From Ministeria vibrans ATCC 50519 (Eukaryota > Opisthokonta > Filasterea), in the NCBI GenBank assembly GCA_943704425.1, contig CALSCP010000031.1, positions 109,666 to 137,845 of the forward strand: a stretch of DNA of 28,180 bases, written 5' to 3'. The notes under the pieces were generated by a model. The model searched no databases, had not been told where the DNA came from, and saw nothing but the letters and a program-made list of their open reading frames with translations. The position numbers were made by a program, and so were the translations under genes. Position 1 is the first letter of the stretch, and every line of letters starts with the position of its first letter. Shown piece after piece: positions 8,802-19,930 of the stretch.

Positions 8802-11800
8802 CATTGGTGCAGTAGTACTCACGCAAGAACCGCACCACTGCATCCCATGGATGGCGAATCTCACGCACATGCTCAATGAGTGCCACAATGTTCAACGGTA
8901 CGCCATTGTTGTTGTTGCCGTCGTTGTGCGCCGTCGAGTCGCTGACAAGCTCGTTCAGACGACGATTGAGTTCGCGTGCAAATGTGCTTACAAGGGCACT
9001 ATCGGGCACTGCGCCACCATCAACATCCATGGCGGTATTCGATGACGACTTCATCGTCGTGCCACTGCCGAAGGCCACCACCGTACACTGACTATCGTCG
9101 CGTTGCCCATCGAGAGCGACATGTAACGCACGGCCATCCACGTCCAGTTGCAGCGTATGGAGACGGGTGTTGACCGTCACTGCAACATCCGATGGCACAC
9201 GCGTGCGAAGGTACTCGATGCGAGCAATGGCACGCCACTCGTTGAGCAGCGCCTGCGGTGACATGGGCGCGCCGCGGTAGCGAAGTGTCAGAGGCGACGT
9301 ATGGTTGTCAAGCTCAAGCGAGACACTCCAGTGCCACTCAAGACCCACCAATGAGATAAAGGCGCGCGCATTGCGCACGCGCGACTGTAATTCAAGCTGG
9401 GCAAAGTCATGTTTGGGCATGGTTCCAATGAGGACGTTACATGCAAGATTGGCAGAGGAGGGCGAGGGATGTGACGCTGGCGAGTTGACAAGGGGACTGT
9501 CGTGGTCCACGAGGCGTGCCTGACAGCCAGCGTTGATAAGACAGTCGCGCAAAAGATGACCCGCGAGTCGCTGCATGCAAAGGAACCCGGCCTGAGCGAC
9601 ACTCACAGGAGTTTGCGAGCTTGTGTCGACGGGCGACACGTCAAAGAGCACTGTACACTTGGGAGCGCCACCCACATGGGTATCTGCGGCACGAGCCACG
9701 CGAACGGCAGCGTACGGAGGTGCACAGACAGACTGCCAAGCAACAGGAGACATGGAAACAGTGTCTTTGGTAGAGTCGTCGGGCTCATCGTTATCGTGGA
9801 CATGACCACAGGCAAGGAAGAGACCCGGAAGAGACGGGAGCGAAAGAAGCAGATCGAAGCCCGAGGGAGGTGTCACGCCGGTGGCTGAGCGCTCGCCCAG
9901 ACCCGCTAGTTGCGCAACGGCACGTGCTTCGTTGATGCGAGCTCGCTCACGGAGGAGTGTTACAACTTTGCAAACGGCATTGGCGGGTGAGGCGCTGCTA
10001 TTGAGCATGGCGCTCAGGTCACGCTCGTCTGCGTCTACATTGGTCAGTAGGTTGCCCGAGGGCGGATCGACACAAACAATGAGATGACACCCGTCGTTGG
10101 TGAGATGCAATACGGAGGTGGCAGAATCAACAGAGTAATGAGCGTTGGTGGAGGCGCGCGCAAGAGCTTGTGCGGCGGCCGTGCGAATGCTCGTGTGTCG
10201 ATAGCGCACCTGAAGACGCACATTGGCACCGGCAGAAGCTGCAGCGCTGACCCCTCGCTTCGTTTCTCCCTCGCTTGTGTCCATGCGACTATTACTGATT
10301 TCGTCGTTGTTGTTGTCGGCATCACTGCCGCTATGGCTAGCGGAGAGCACACGTACGTCGGAAGGGTCGTCAAACAGATCCGACTGACGCAGGGCAATGG
10401 CAAGCTGTTCGACGCGAGCGTACGCCTGCAAGTCGATGGCGCGCTGGAAGAGCCCCTCGACGTCGAGCAACGAGAGAGGGGCGTGTGCAGAGAGGAGCGA
10501 ATCTGAGCGACGATACGCAGGGCTCATGTTGCGTTGAAGGAGCTGTGCCGAGAGGGAAGGGGAGTGGGATATGGTGAGGGGACGACGGGCGTCGTCGCTG
10601 GGCACGCTTACGCGCACCCACACACCCGGAACGTGTTGTTGCAGTGCCTTCCTTTGATTCTCAAGATGAACAGCCAGTCCCGAACCCTCGCGGCTCGTCG
10701 ACGTTGCCAACGCCTGAAGTTTGGCGAGTTGCTGCTCGCGATAGAGTGCCGCCAATTGCACCTGATAGCGACGCCAAAAGGTCAGCGTGAGCTGCTTCCC
10801 CGCCTCGTACTCGACACGCACTTGGTCGTGCCATCGTTGCCGTTCCAGCTGACGCGCTTGTGCAGCAAGTACGTCCAGCTGAACGCGTTGACAAAAGCTG
10901 TGAAGCAAATCATAGAGGGCATTGAGTGCGACGCCGACGTGCGTCGTGTCATCGTGACCGTCCGTGTCGACGCTATGGTTGCGTGTTGCCTCGACAATGG
11001 CGTGTTGAGCAAGTTGCATAAGATAGTGACGCTGACTGTCGGTAATTTGCACCGGCTGGGCACCCTCAAGGGTGGGCGTGGTGAGCATGGACGAGGTGGA
11101 GCCGGCAGAACCTTGTGCGGCAAAGATGGGCGCATGGATGAGAAAGCCGATGTCCAGAAGAAGCCATGGATCGTCGGGTGAACGCAGGGTGAGCAGAGCC
11201 TCGAATTCTCCGGCGACACTTACGCGGAGGCAGCCAGCGTTCACACGAATGTCGGTGAGGTAGGGCGGCAGAGCGTTGAGATGTGCAATGAGAATGCCTC
11301 GAATGTGATCGCTGAGTCGCGCAAGCGTCAGAGTGCGCTCGTCGGCGGTAAGCGACGATGGTCCGGCAATCTCGGACAGGATGGACGGCAAGCGATTGTA
11401 GCAGCCGGTCGAGAGGGCGTCGGTGGCAACGGTCATCGCAAAGGGAGGCATTCGCGCCTTCTCCAGCCGTGTGTGGAGCACGTAGGCTTCGTCGGCGGCC
11501 CGTGTGAACACCATGGACCGTGCACCGAGAACCCCCGCAAGGCGGTGCGCTTTGCGGGCGTCTTCAGCGCGATCTTGCGTCCACAAAAGGGCAACGAGCA
11601 GACGGAGGAATCGCTGTCGCGTCGTCTCCGCGTACTCCAGCAACGCCGCCTTCCTCTCCGCGTCCTGCCGACGCGGGTTTCTAAATGGTGGTGGTGATGG
11701 TGGTGGTCAATGGGCTGGAGAGAGGGCACAGGGGAAGGACTTTGCAATCGCTTTTTTTTTTTTTGTTCGTACACTTCGACCAACGTTTGCAACGCATCAT

Positions 11801-11873
11801 AAGACTTTTGAACGGCGTAGTCAATGAGATCGCGTAGTGATCGCGATGGAACAACCACCGTGCCGGGCTCCAT
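7729..11873 (-). CDS. MED14: Mediator complex subunit 14 (MED14/Rgr1)
   Basis: MED14 is the backbone subunit linking head, middle and tail of Mediator, the RNA polymerase II coactivator in the nucleus. Exon 1 is 11873-11773 and exon 2 is 11680-7729; the 92-nt intron is in phase 2, and the product is 1350 residues (human about 1450). The N-terminal MED14 signature spans the splice: exon 1 gives LRDLIDYAVQKSYDALQTL, and exon 2 gives NPRRQDAERKAALLEYAE and TRQRFLRLLVALLW. These match the human segments around LIEYLIQRTYHEL and RTRQLFVRLLALVKW. The region VATDALSTGCYNRLPSIL matches the next conserved block. The remaining 1100 residues are one uninterrupted frame. A Ser15-Gly7 run (around residue 1000) is encoded by a triplet microsatellite. 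It is divergent from the SLC44 gene, sharing 130 bp. Confidence 0.93.
8735..8803 (-). repeat. Triplet microsatellite coding Ser and Gly runs in MED14
   Basis: On the plus strand this is a CCA array (about 8736-8755) followed by a nearly pure ACT array (8757-8801). On the coding strand it reads AGT repeats then GGT repeats, giving about 15 Ser and 7 Gly. The single-codon purity suggests recent expansion by slippage in a tolerant loop. Confidence 0.9.
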
Positions 11874-12003
11874 GAAGCAAAGAAAGAAAGAAAGACTAAT
11901 ACTGTCTAAAAAAAAGTAATTTTATTCAACTCCCCTTGACTGTGATCTACAACGCCCTTTGTTTTCTTGCACACGCCTCTAGATCGTCGTAGTACACTCA
12001 AGA
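11874..12003. promoter_or_regulatory. Bidirectional promoter region MED14 / SLC44
   Basis: The MED14 and SLC44 start codons face away from each other across only 130 bp. The interval must carry both 5' leaders and promoters. It contains AAAGAAAGAAAG and AAAAAAAA stretches, and no clear TATA box. Confidence 0.6.
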
Positions 12004-15000
12004 ATGGGGAAGAAGAAGTCGATGCAGGAGTCGGAAGACGAAATCGAACTCAACGCGTTGGATGGCGAAGACGGCGACGAATACGAAGACCCCAACGACC
12101 AGGCCATTGCCGAGGAGATCAAGGCTGGCAAGCATGGTAAACCCATCGCTTACGACGCTAATTTCAAGGTAAAGACCAAAACGAGTCTTTTGTGTATATA
12201 TTTACCCCAAAAAAGAGAGGAACCGACTCGTTTATGGCATTGCTGCTATGCATGGGCCCCTTCTCGCGTGTGTCCTGTGTTTGCCGTGGGGGTGTGTGGC
12301 CCGACGTACAGTCGTCGGATGCGATAATACCGTCTTTTAGACGGAAGCGAACGAATTGAAATGACGTTTCCGTGTTTTCAAAAAAAAAAAAAAAAAAAAA
12401 AGTCGCTGCCAGGCCCTTTTGGAGGAGGTCTGGACGGTGGGCCTTGGGCGGTGTGGTGTGTGTTGCTTGCCACGTGCGTATTGCGCGCATTGCGTTTGTC
12501 GTTGGGTGCGAATGACGCGTTTGCGAAGAGCAAACAAGAGACAACAGTCGCGTCTAAAAAAAACCTCATTGTGTCTGTGTTGACGGTTTTTTTTTTTTCA
12601 TCGCTGAATTAACGCACAAAATCGTTTGGTTTGTGTCCACTACAGGGTCCGCTGGACAAAAGGAGATGCCACGACGTGCCGTGCCTGTTGATTTTCATTG
12701 CGTACATGGTCGGCATGGCGATTGTGGCTGGGTTTGGGTTTAAGAACGGCGATCCGCGTCGTCTGCTCACTCCCACCGACTCAAACGGCCGTCTCTGCGG
12801 CCAGTACTACGGCTCGGCCGCCCACCTTGATCTGCGCAACAAGAACAGCCTGATGATCCTCGACATTACCCAGTGTGCCGTGTCGGGCATTTCCAATCTG
12901 CCCAACTGCGCTGACTCACTTCAAGTCTGTGTTGCCACCTGCCCCGACACCCTCTATGTAAACCTTGTCTCAGGCGGCTCCCTCACCGCCGCCCTTGCCG
13001 ATCCCTACTGTGACTATCTGGTCACGCCCACGGACAACAGTGAGCTGCAGACTGCCATTGACAGTACGTGAACCGCCCTCCCCTCCAAATTTTCGTTTTC
13101 GATTTTCCAATTTTTATTTTGATTGCGTTTATTCGCATCGCACTTCAGAGGCCTCTATCCCAGATGTCTCCTCCAAAAAAAAAATCAAACAAACAAAAAC
13201 AAAACAAAACATCTTTTTTACTTCTTGTACATAGACGAACAATGTCCACCATACCTGGTCCCCAGTATTCAAATGCTAGGACGATGCGTGCCTGACCTGT
13301 CTGTTTTCGTCAACATGACGTACCAGGCCGGTTCGGCTGTCGACATTGTTGTGAGTCTCTCGGACCTGCAAGGTTACGTCAGCATCTTCTACAACGTCCT
13401 CAACTCGGTCCCCAACGCCGACAAGGTCCTTCAAGATCTTCAAGCGGGATGGGGCTACATTGCAGCGGGGTGTGCGCTCGCTCTCCTCCTCTGCTACGTC
13501 TGGCTCTTCCTTCTCAACTACATCGCCGGCTACATGGTCTATATCTCAATGCTCGCGACCCTCGCCGGCTCAGCCGCCGTCGCTATTCTAGGCTACATCG
13601 AGTGGAAACAGGCGCAGATTGACAATGCAACAAATCCTCAAATGTGGGGTTCTCTCAACGTAAACCCAAAACAATCCCAACGCTATCTTTAAATCATTGT
13701 GCACACGTAGGTGTCACAATACCAAGAATGGACATACCTTGGTCTTGCGATTGCAGCATGCATTGTGTTCGTGGTGGTCCTGCTGCTGTTCATCTTCTTT
13801 ATGAAGCGCATTCGCATTGCCGTGCGGGTCGTCAAGGAGGCCGCTAAGGCAACGCGCTCCATGCCCTTCCTCGGCTTCTGGCCCCTCGTTGTGCTTCTCC
13901 TACAGTTTGCCTGGCTCGCCTACTTTGTCTTTGTCGGCGCCTACCTTGTCACCAGCGGCACCCCCACCTACTTCAACACAAGCACCTCCCTTGCCCCCTG
14001 CAGCACTCCTGGCGGTGACTGTGTCTTCAACGAGTACTCATCCGATCTCACTCTCAAGGTATGAAAAAAAAAAAGTCTGGGGCGAGACAATAATTCCCAT
14101 TGCATGTTTTTAGGGAATGATTCTGTACCATTTGTTTGGGTTTTTCTGGACACTGAACCTCGTCTCTGCGTGGGGTCAGATTGTCATTGCAGGCGCCATT
14201 GCCGGCTGGTACTGGACCCGCGACAAGAGTGTAAGTGTAAAACTCGTGTATGTGTGTGTGTGCGTGTGTACGTCAGGGCCTTGTTTGTCTCTGTGCAATG
14301 ATCAAGACGTTTTTTATTTGTATATTTTTGTTTTTGTGTCACACACTGTTTCTCAGACTGTGGAGACTCATTCACGGCGACTTATCCTATGTCTTCTCTC
14401 TCACACACAGACGGTCAAGAGCCCCATCACCAATAGTGTCAAGCGAGCCTTCTTCTACCACATGGGCTCACTGGCACTGGGATCGTTCATTATTGCCGTC
14501 ATCCAGACCGTGCGTGTGCTCCTCGAGTACGTTGCCCGCAAGACACACGCTCGTCGCAACATGATCCTCAAGTGGGTCATTTGCATTGTCCAGTGCTGTC
14601 TCTGGTGTCTTGAGAAGCTCATCAAGTACCTTAACAGAGTAAGCAAGGAAGCCAGTATCATTCACAATCACCCTCTCCAACTGATATCCCGTTTCTTCCC
14701 TCTCTCTTTTACTTTGTTTCATTCTTCTTTGTCTTTTGTTTCTTTCTCCTTTCTCTCTCTCCCTCTCTCTCTTAGAATGCGTACATTGAAATTGCTGTTT
14801 ATGGGTATGGGTTCTGTCGTGCGGCATGGCGCGCCTTCAAGCTGCTCGCCCGCAACATCCTCCGCGCCATTGCCGTTGATCGTGTCGGCGCCTTTGTCAT
14901 ATTCATGTCTAAGGTACTAGCTATTTTACTCACTGTACTGTACCTCTCTCTTTCTCTCTATCACTTTGTTTCTTTCTCCCTCCTTTCTATCACTTTGTTT

Positions 15001-15644
15001 CTTTCTCCTTCCTTTCTATCACTTTGTTTCTTTCTCCCTCCTTTCTATCACTTTGTTTCTTTCTCCCTCCTTTCTATCACTTTGTTTCTTTCTCCCTCCT
15101 TTCTGTCACTTTGCTTCTTTCTCCCTCCTCTCTCTCTCTCTGACCACTCTTTATTTGTTTTCAGTTGGCTATGACTGCCATTACTGGTTTCCTGGCGTAC
15201 TATTTCTTCCGGTCGAAACAGGCCGAATACAATTACTACCTTGTGCCTGTGATCATCATTGGCATCTTTGCCTGGTTCTGTGCGCTCGTCGTCTTCAGCT
15301 CCTTTGACATGGCCAGTATGCACGCCTCAAACAAAACTTCTCATAGCTAACTCACTGTGCGTACTTTCTCTCTATCACTTTGTTACTTTCTCTCTCTCTC
15401 TCTTGCAGTTGACACTGTATTCCTGTGCTTCCTGGAGGATCTCGAGCGCAACGACGGTAGCGACGAGAAGCCCTACTACATGGCCAAGCAGCTGCAGAAC
15501 CTGGCGGGCAAGAAGCCCAAGAAGAAGAAGAAGGATGCGTCGGCAAGTGAGGTCGACGCAGACAAGAAGAAGGACAAGAAGAAGAAGAAGCTCAGTAAGA
15601 GTGCCGCCCCTGAATGGACCAAGGAGGAGAAGAAGGGGAAGTAG
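12004..15644 (+). CDS. Choline transporter-like protein (SLC44/CTL family)
   Basis: This is a multipass membrane protein of the CTL/SLC44 family, transporters of choline and related substrates at plasma and organelle membranes. Nine exons are read: 12004-12168, 12646-13063, 13235-13659, 13711-14058, 14114-14230, 14411-14638, 14776-14913, 15165-15315 and 15409-15644, giving 741 residues. Family hallmarks appear in order: KGPLDKRRCHDVPC and GDPRRLL after the first exon, ILYHLFGFFWT, WGQIVIAGAIAGWYW, KSPITNSVKRAFFYHMGSLA, NAYIEIAVYGYGFCRAA and DTVFLCFLEDLERNDGS. Around ten hydrophobic segments match the usual topology. The acidic N-terminus and Lys-rich C-terminus (KKPKKKKK) are cytosolic in family members. 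Cysteines in the large first loop (LCG, TQCAV, PNC, TCPD, QCPP, GRC) suit its extracellular position. Intron 1 is unusually long (477 nt), and introns 7 and 8 carry a shared pyrimidine-rich repeat. The exact substrate cannot be inferred. Confidence 0.93.
12169..12645 (+). other. Long first intron of SLC44 gene with hairpins
   Basis: This 477-nt intron is the longest confidently bounded one in the window. It contains a perfect 9-bp inverted repeat (AAACGAGTC 12179-12187, GACTCGTTT 12225-12233), two neighbouring short stems (CCGAC/GTCGG at 12301-12318 and CCGTC/GACGG at 12330-12344) and 22 consecutive A (12380-12401). Its GC-rich middle differs from the other introns. No known intron-encoded RNA was recognised; clear C/D or H/ACA boxes are not seen. 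Confidence 0.5.
12380..12401 (+). repeat. A22 homopolymer in SLC44 intron 1
   Basis: Twenty-two consecutive A residues lie inside the intron. It is a likely site of length error or polymorphism and has no evident target-site duplication that would mark a retroposed insert. Confidence 0.85.
14959..15132 (+). repeat. 29-bp minisatellite, six copies, in SLC44 intron 7
   Basis: Six head-to-tail copies of a 29-bp pyrimidine-rich unit start at 14959, 14988, 15017, 15046, 15075 and 15104. The core is TATCACTTTGTTTCTTTCTC. Copies 1, 3, 4 and 5 are identical, copy 2 has one change and copy 6 has several. The array sits just before the polypyrimidine tract and acceptor at 15164. Related single copies occur in intron 8 (15373-15392) and, in inverse orientation on the plus strand, in introns of the minus-strand kinase and thioredoxin genes. 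Confidence 0.9.
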
Positions 15645-15735
15645 TCTTCTTTATTATTTCAATACAACATTATTCTACTAATAATAATAATATTATTATT
15701 TGATTGTTGTGTATACATTATGCAATACTACATTA

Positions 15736-16763
15736 TTACGCCTCGGAGGCATCAGCACCAATATCATCATCGACATAAACCGCATCGCCCGTGGCACTTG
15801 TGGTGCGTCGCTCAATGGGCTCTGCAACCTCCTGAATCGCATCCAGTTGACGTACAATCTCCTTGAACGTGGGCCGTGTTGCGGGATCCGCTGCCCAACA
15901 CGCTGTCATGAGCTGCGCATAGTCACTCTGCCACACAATCGACACAGCCGGTCGTTCCCCGCGCAGCACTGCCGCTTCAACATCAAACGGACTTGCATAG
16001 TGCTCAAAGGGCAGTCTTCGAGACATAATCTCCCACCTAAACAAAAATGAGTCGAAAACACATTTTACAGGTCAGGCAGGATCAGTTGCAAATATTCTTA
16101 TCGCCCTCCTACATGATAATGCCATAAGAATACACATCGGCCGCTGAGCCATACACCTGCGACTGAATAACCTCCTAACAATATAATTATTGCATACACA
16201 AGTAAGTCCCATTGTGAGAAATATTTTGTGTAAAATTCTTACGGGACTCTGCCACAGAAGCGTGCCCACTCCCTGTGTCATCACACGGTACATTGACTCA
16301 TCCTTTGCACTGCTACTACTACTCGACGCAGCTGCCAGGCCCTTGATGGTCCGTGACAGCCCACTGACCTCGATTGATGTCGCAGACTCACTGCGCCCCT
16401 TGCTTCCGTTGCCCTCGGTCGCCCCGTGCTGTCCCATCATCTCCGTGATCCGCGATGTTCCAAAGTCACTCACTTTCACCACCCAGTGATCACTCACAAG
16501 CAAATTAGGGCTCTTGAGGTCCCGATGAATCCGCTCAGGTGTCAGTCCGTGCAAGAAGCGCATTCCTTTGGCCGCATCCAATGCAAACCGCACTTGCATT
16601 TCCCAGTCCAGCTCCACACTACTATCCATCAGCAAACGGTTCAACGAGCCCCGTTGCATAAACTACCAGGGCAATAAAAGAGTATTAGAGAAAGTGAAAG
16701 TGATAGAACGAGACAGAGACATTTATACCTCTGTGACGAGAAACGGTACTCCCTTGAAAGACC
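15736..16763 (-). pseudogene. TKL-class protein kinase, C-terminal part only
   Basis: Four exons are read: 16763-16729, 16662-16243, 16174-16113 and 16036-15736, with agreeing phases. They encode a kinase from the hinge onward: FKGVPFLVTE, FMQRGSLNRLL, the catalytic loop HRDLKSPNLLV (the KSxN form is typical of TKL kinases), the DFG motif VSDFGTSR, the activation segment ending GTLLWQSPEV, helix F SAADVYSYGIIMWEIM, and the C-lobe CWAADPATRPTF. A Ser-rich insert lies in the activation loop. The N-lobe, with the glycine loop, the VAxK lysine and the alpha-C glutamate, is missing. Upstream lies a simple repeat and then an exon of a DsbA-like gene whose donor phase (0) does not fit the first kinase exon (needs 1). 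Either the 5' exons were lost, or the assembly joined two loci through the repeat. Type pseudogene here means 5'-incomplete; the remaining part is intact. Confidence 0.75.
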
Positions 16764-16785
16764 CTACACACAAACAAACAAACAA

Positions 16786-17092
<307 letters not shown>

Positions 17093-17136
17093 ACCACAAC
17101 ACAACACAACACACTCAACAAGTAAAAACAGTTCAC

Positions 17137-17355
17137 CTCTCTGCGTAGATCGGCCGCTGCCAAGGCCTTCTTGACTGCCGGCATCACATCACTGGCACTG
17201 CCGTCCTTTCCTTGCGGCGCGTCCGTGTGCTTGTAGAGGAAGCCAAGCGAGACGGGCGTCCAGTGCACCGCAACACCCGGCAGCATCACCGAGACGCGCT
17301 TGGACGCCATGTAGGCAAAGGGACAACATAGATCGTAGTAAAACTTGACGCTCAT
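17137..17355 (-). CDS. DsbA-like thioredoxin / HCCA isomerase type, first exon only
   Basis: A 73-codon exon starts MSVKFYYDLCCPFAYMASKR and ends at a GAG|GTGAAC donor in phase 0. It matches the N-terminus of the DSBA-like family that includes 2-hydroxychromene-2-carboxylate isomerase and kappa glutathione transferases: a beta strand, then a YDxxxPFAY redox-site loop, followed by VHWTPVSLGFLYKHTDAP as in xWxPxxLGxxxK. The family needs about 200 residues, so two thirds are absent here. The next recognisable coding sequence on this strand is a kinase in an incompatible phase. The start codon is the first in frame and lies 115 bp from the divergent hydroxylase gene. Confidence 0.7.
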
Positions 17356-17470
17356 CAGAAAATCAACAAAGAAATTGTGTGCGTGTGTGTGAAATGGACA
17401 TTTGAGATTGAAATTATTTTACTTATTCATTTTAACTTTGAAGTAGTACTCATAACAAAATAGTATTGAC
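17356..17470. promoter_or_regulatory. Bidirectional promoter region DsbA-like / OGFOD1-like
   Basis: Only 115 bp separate two divergent start codons, so both promoters must lie here. The sequence is AT-rich with a GTGTGTGTGTG stretch. No specific element is recognised. Confidence 0.5.
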
Positions 17471-19282
17471 ATGCCCCCTCGACGAAAGGGCGGTCGCCTG
17501 GATGATGAATCGGGTCGCAGCGCAAAGAAAAAGGCCAAGAGCAGCGTGGCGTGGGCGATTCGCGAGCGTGTTGAGAAGCACGTCGACCAGATTGCCCAGG
17601 TGTTCTCACGCGCCACCCCAGGCACGCCTGCCACTGCGACGCCCCTCGACGGTGTCCGTGTCATCCGCGATCCCTTTCCCATCTGCGTCATTTCGTCGTT
17701 TTTCGCCGACGAAGCGCTGCTGCGCGACGCTCGAGACGCCATCCTTGAGCTGCCGCTTGTTCCCAAGTGCAACGACCTCTACCACTTTCACCAGTCGCCT
17801 CAAGACCTCTGGGCGGGTCCCGTCACTCGGCAGGCGATCCATGATGACGACGACGAGGAGGAGGAGGAGGAGGAGGACGAGGAGGAGGACGAGAGCGAGT
17901 GTGAAGCGGCCATCATCACCGACTTGCGCACCTTTATGAAGGACCGTGTCCGTCCATGGGTGCGCGATCTCTCTGGGGGTGTTCCAGTGGACAAACACCG
18001 TGTTGATGGATTCTTTGCATTCTACGGACGTGGCGATCATTTGCTCTGTCACGACGATCAGTTGGAGACGCGACGCTATGCCTATGTGTTGTATCTCGTC
18101 GACGAAGACTACTCGGCCGACGACGGTGGTGCACTCGAGGTGTTTGGCACAGATGACGCCGGACGTCCTCTTGCTCAAGCAGCGCATGCAATCATTCCTA
18201 AATGGAATCAAGTGCGTCAAAACAAAAAAAAACAAAAATCCTTCTCAGCGATTTCTGTTCTCTCTTCTTAGTTGGTCATTTTTGAAGTGTCCCGCAGATC
18301 ATGGCATCGCGTTGCCGAAATAGTCTCGACGGAGCGTCCTCGTCTGTCAATCACAGGCTGGTTTCATGGACCGCGCCAGAGCACATCGCCTGTCAGTCAC
18401 GACACGCCGCTCGCTCTCGCTCTGCCCCATGCGAACCTCACACAAGGTCTGGTTTACAATGCGAGTGTGTTGTGCCCGGTTTCTTCTTTTACTCATCGTG
18501 CAAATGGATGTGTTGTATAGATCCCGATGTGGTTTTGTCGTCGTGGATCAGCAGTGATTACACAGTCGCGCGCAGTGTCAAGAAGATTCGTCGTCTCTTT
18601 GAGTCCACTTCGAGTTGCCAACTCTGCGACTTCCTCTTGCCCGCACGAGCGCATGCGCTCAACACCGCCTTCAAAGCGACTCTGGATGGAAACTCTCACC
18701 CCGACACAGCCCAGTGGGCTCTTGAAGGGTCGCCTGAACGCCAACACTTTCACACGTAGCAATGACAACAATGACGTGTGCACTGGGCTTTTGCATCTCA
18801 CTCTGTTTGTCCTTTTCTCTAGCTTGAGGAACACCCGCGATGGCCCCATTGGCGAAATGTATGCGTTTCTGACAAGTGCTGTGTTTGTGGGGTATCTTCA
18901 CCGGCTGACAGGTCTGGACCTGACTCAGTGCACTGCGGCTGTGGCGTGTTTTGCGGGTGGGGACTACACGTTGATGCATGACGGAGCAGAGGCCAGGGAG
19001 CGACTTGATGCAGTCCTCTATGGGCTGTGTGGGATGCAGGGTGCAGCAGCAGAGAAGGAGGATGATGATGATGAAAGTGATGCAGTGTGGGACAGTGAGA
19101 GTGGCGGCTACACTTCGTATGCGTCGCCTGAAGAGACTGAGGAGCTCCTTTCGGTGCTCCCCGCCGAAAACACGCTGTCGCTTGTGTTTCGTGTGCCTCC
19201 TGCCATGCGTTTTATCAAGTACCTCAGTGTCAATGCGCCTCGGCAGCCACTTGTTCTCTTTGACGCAGTCTACTGCGAGTAA
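17471..19282 (+). CDS. Tpa1/OGFOD1-type prolyl 3,4-dihydroxylase
   Basis: This is an iron and 2-oxoglutarate dependent dioxygenase; family members hydroxylate a proline in ribosomal protein uS12 and affect translation termination. Exons 17471-18211, 18272-18446, 18521-18755 and 18823-19282 give 536 residues (human OGFOD1 is 542). The catalytic domain shows LLCHDDQLETRRYAYVLYL, with His194 and Asp196 as metal ligands, distal His259 in SRRSWHRVAEI, and Arg271 in RPRLSITGWFHGP for 2-oxoglutarate. The second, non-catalytic double-stranded beta-helix domain is also present: SSWISSDYTVARSVKKI, CQLCDFLL, YLHRLTGLDL, DYTLMHD, GGYTSYASPEETEELLSV and LSLVFR. The N-terminus is Lys/Arg rich (PPRRKGG, KKKAKSS), suggesting nuclear entry. 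An acidic run (about residues 124-141) interrupts the first domain. The donor at 18447 (GTCTGG) is weak, but the splice keeps frame and matches the family. Confidence 0.92.
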
Positions 19283-19546
19283 AACTCGAAACATCTCTTT
19301 TAATTTGTGTACGATGATATGTGTCGGTTGCGACTCCTTAGCGTGTTACTGGTCATGGCATGAACCCATTGATACTTTGTACAACTAAAAAAATAAAATA
19401 AATAATTTAATAATTATTGTATTAATAGATTTTGGTCATCATGATTATTATGAAAGTAATAACCGTTTGACTTGTTCGACCACACAACACTCTTTTTTCA
19501 TTGTCTGCCGTGTCTCCTTCCTACACTCCCTACTTAACACACTGCA
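19283..19546. other. Intergenic region upstream of MGKTYGHF gene 1
   Basis: AT-rich DNA in which no gene is seen. It holds the 3' end of the hydroxylase transcript (AATAAA-like sequence near 19390) and presumably the promoter of the next gene. Confidence 0.4.
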
Positions 19547-19930
19547 ATGGGCAAGACCTACGGACACTTCCGCCAAGCCGAGCGGTACACATGGGACCGA
19601 TGGAGTCGATCGCACAAGAGTGATCGACCTTGGCTAAACTCAGACCAGGCTGTGCGCATTGACGGACGATTGCGCCTCCCACGATCCTGGTCACATGCCA
19701 AGGCCCTTGGTGTTCGTCGCCGAGAGAAGGAGACGCCTGCGCAGCCTGTCGATCGTGTGGTGGCATTGGCCGAGACCCAGAGTAAATTTTTGCGCATTCG
19801 ATGGGCGACGCCCACTGACGAGGTCTGGGAGGTCCAGGACCGTCGACGAAGCCGTCTTTTTCGTCGTCAATCTCGACAGGTTGCAGGCGAGGGTGAGGAT
19901 GAGGATGAGGATGAGGATGAGGGTGAATAA
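19547..19930 (+). CDS. Orphan basic protein, MGKTYGHF family, copy 1
   Basis: A single-exon gene of 127 residues, unrecognised. It shares with the next gene the start MGKTYGHF, a block RPWLNSDQA, the block RLPRSWSHAKALGVRR, a PVDR motif, the block DEVWEVQDRRRSRLFRR, and a low-complexity charged tail (here a Glu/Asp repeat, EDEDEDEDEGE). It is strongly basic up to the tail and has no signal peptide or membrane segment. In the eight-codon start, five codons differ from the paralogue without changing any residue, good evidence for real, selected coding. The Arg/Lys richness and the acidic tail would suit an RNA- or chromatin-associated protein, but that is inference only. The AAT-rich sequence after the stop is likely 3' untranslated. 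Confidence 0.75.
   Translation: MGKTYGHFRQAERYTWDRWSRSHKSDRPWLNSDQAVRIDGRLRLPRSWSHAKALGVRRREKETPAQPVDRVVALAETQSKFLRIRWATPTDEVWEVQDRRRSRLFRRQSRQVAGEGEDEDEDEDEGE

Noticed and set aside
10534-11181. 215-codon plus-strand ORF within MED14
   Set aside because: It is antisense to a well-supported MED14 exon and shows no domain; it results from the GC-rich codon pattern.
14959-15132. CRISPR-like array (regularly repeated 29-mers)
   Set aside because: The units abut with no unique spacers, lie inside a eukaryotic intron and are pyrimidine-rich; it is a minisatellite.
14905-15307. Apparent hydrophobic membrane ORF in the SLC44 intron 7
   Set aside because: The Phe/Leu/Ser repeats come from translating the 29-bp repeat; splicing removes it and joins conserved SLC44 blocks.
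12-16500. AGTGATCACTCACAAG shared by 12-27 and 16485-16500
   Set aside because: The second copy is inside a conserved kinase exon; a single 16-base match over this length can occur by chance.
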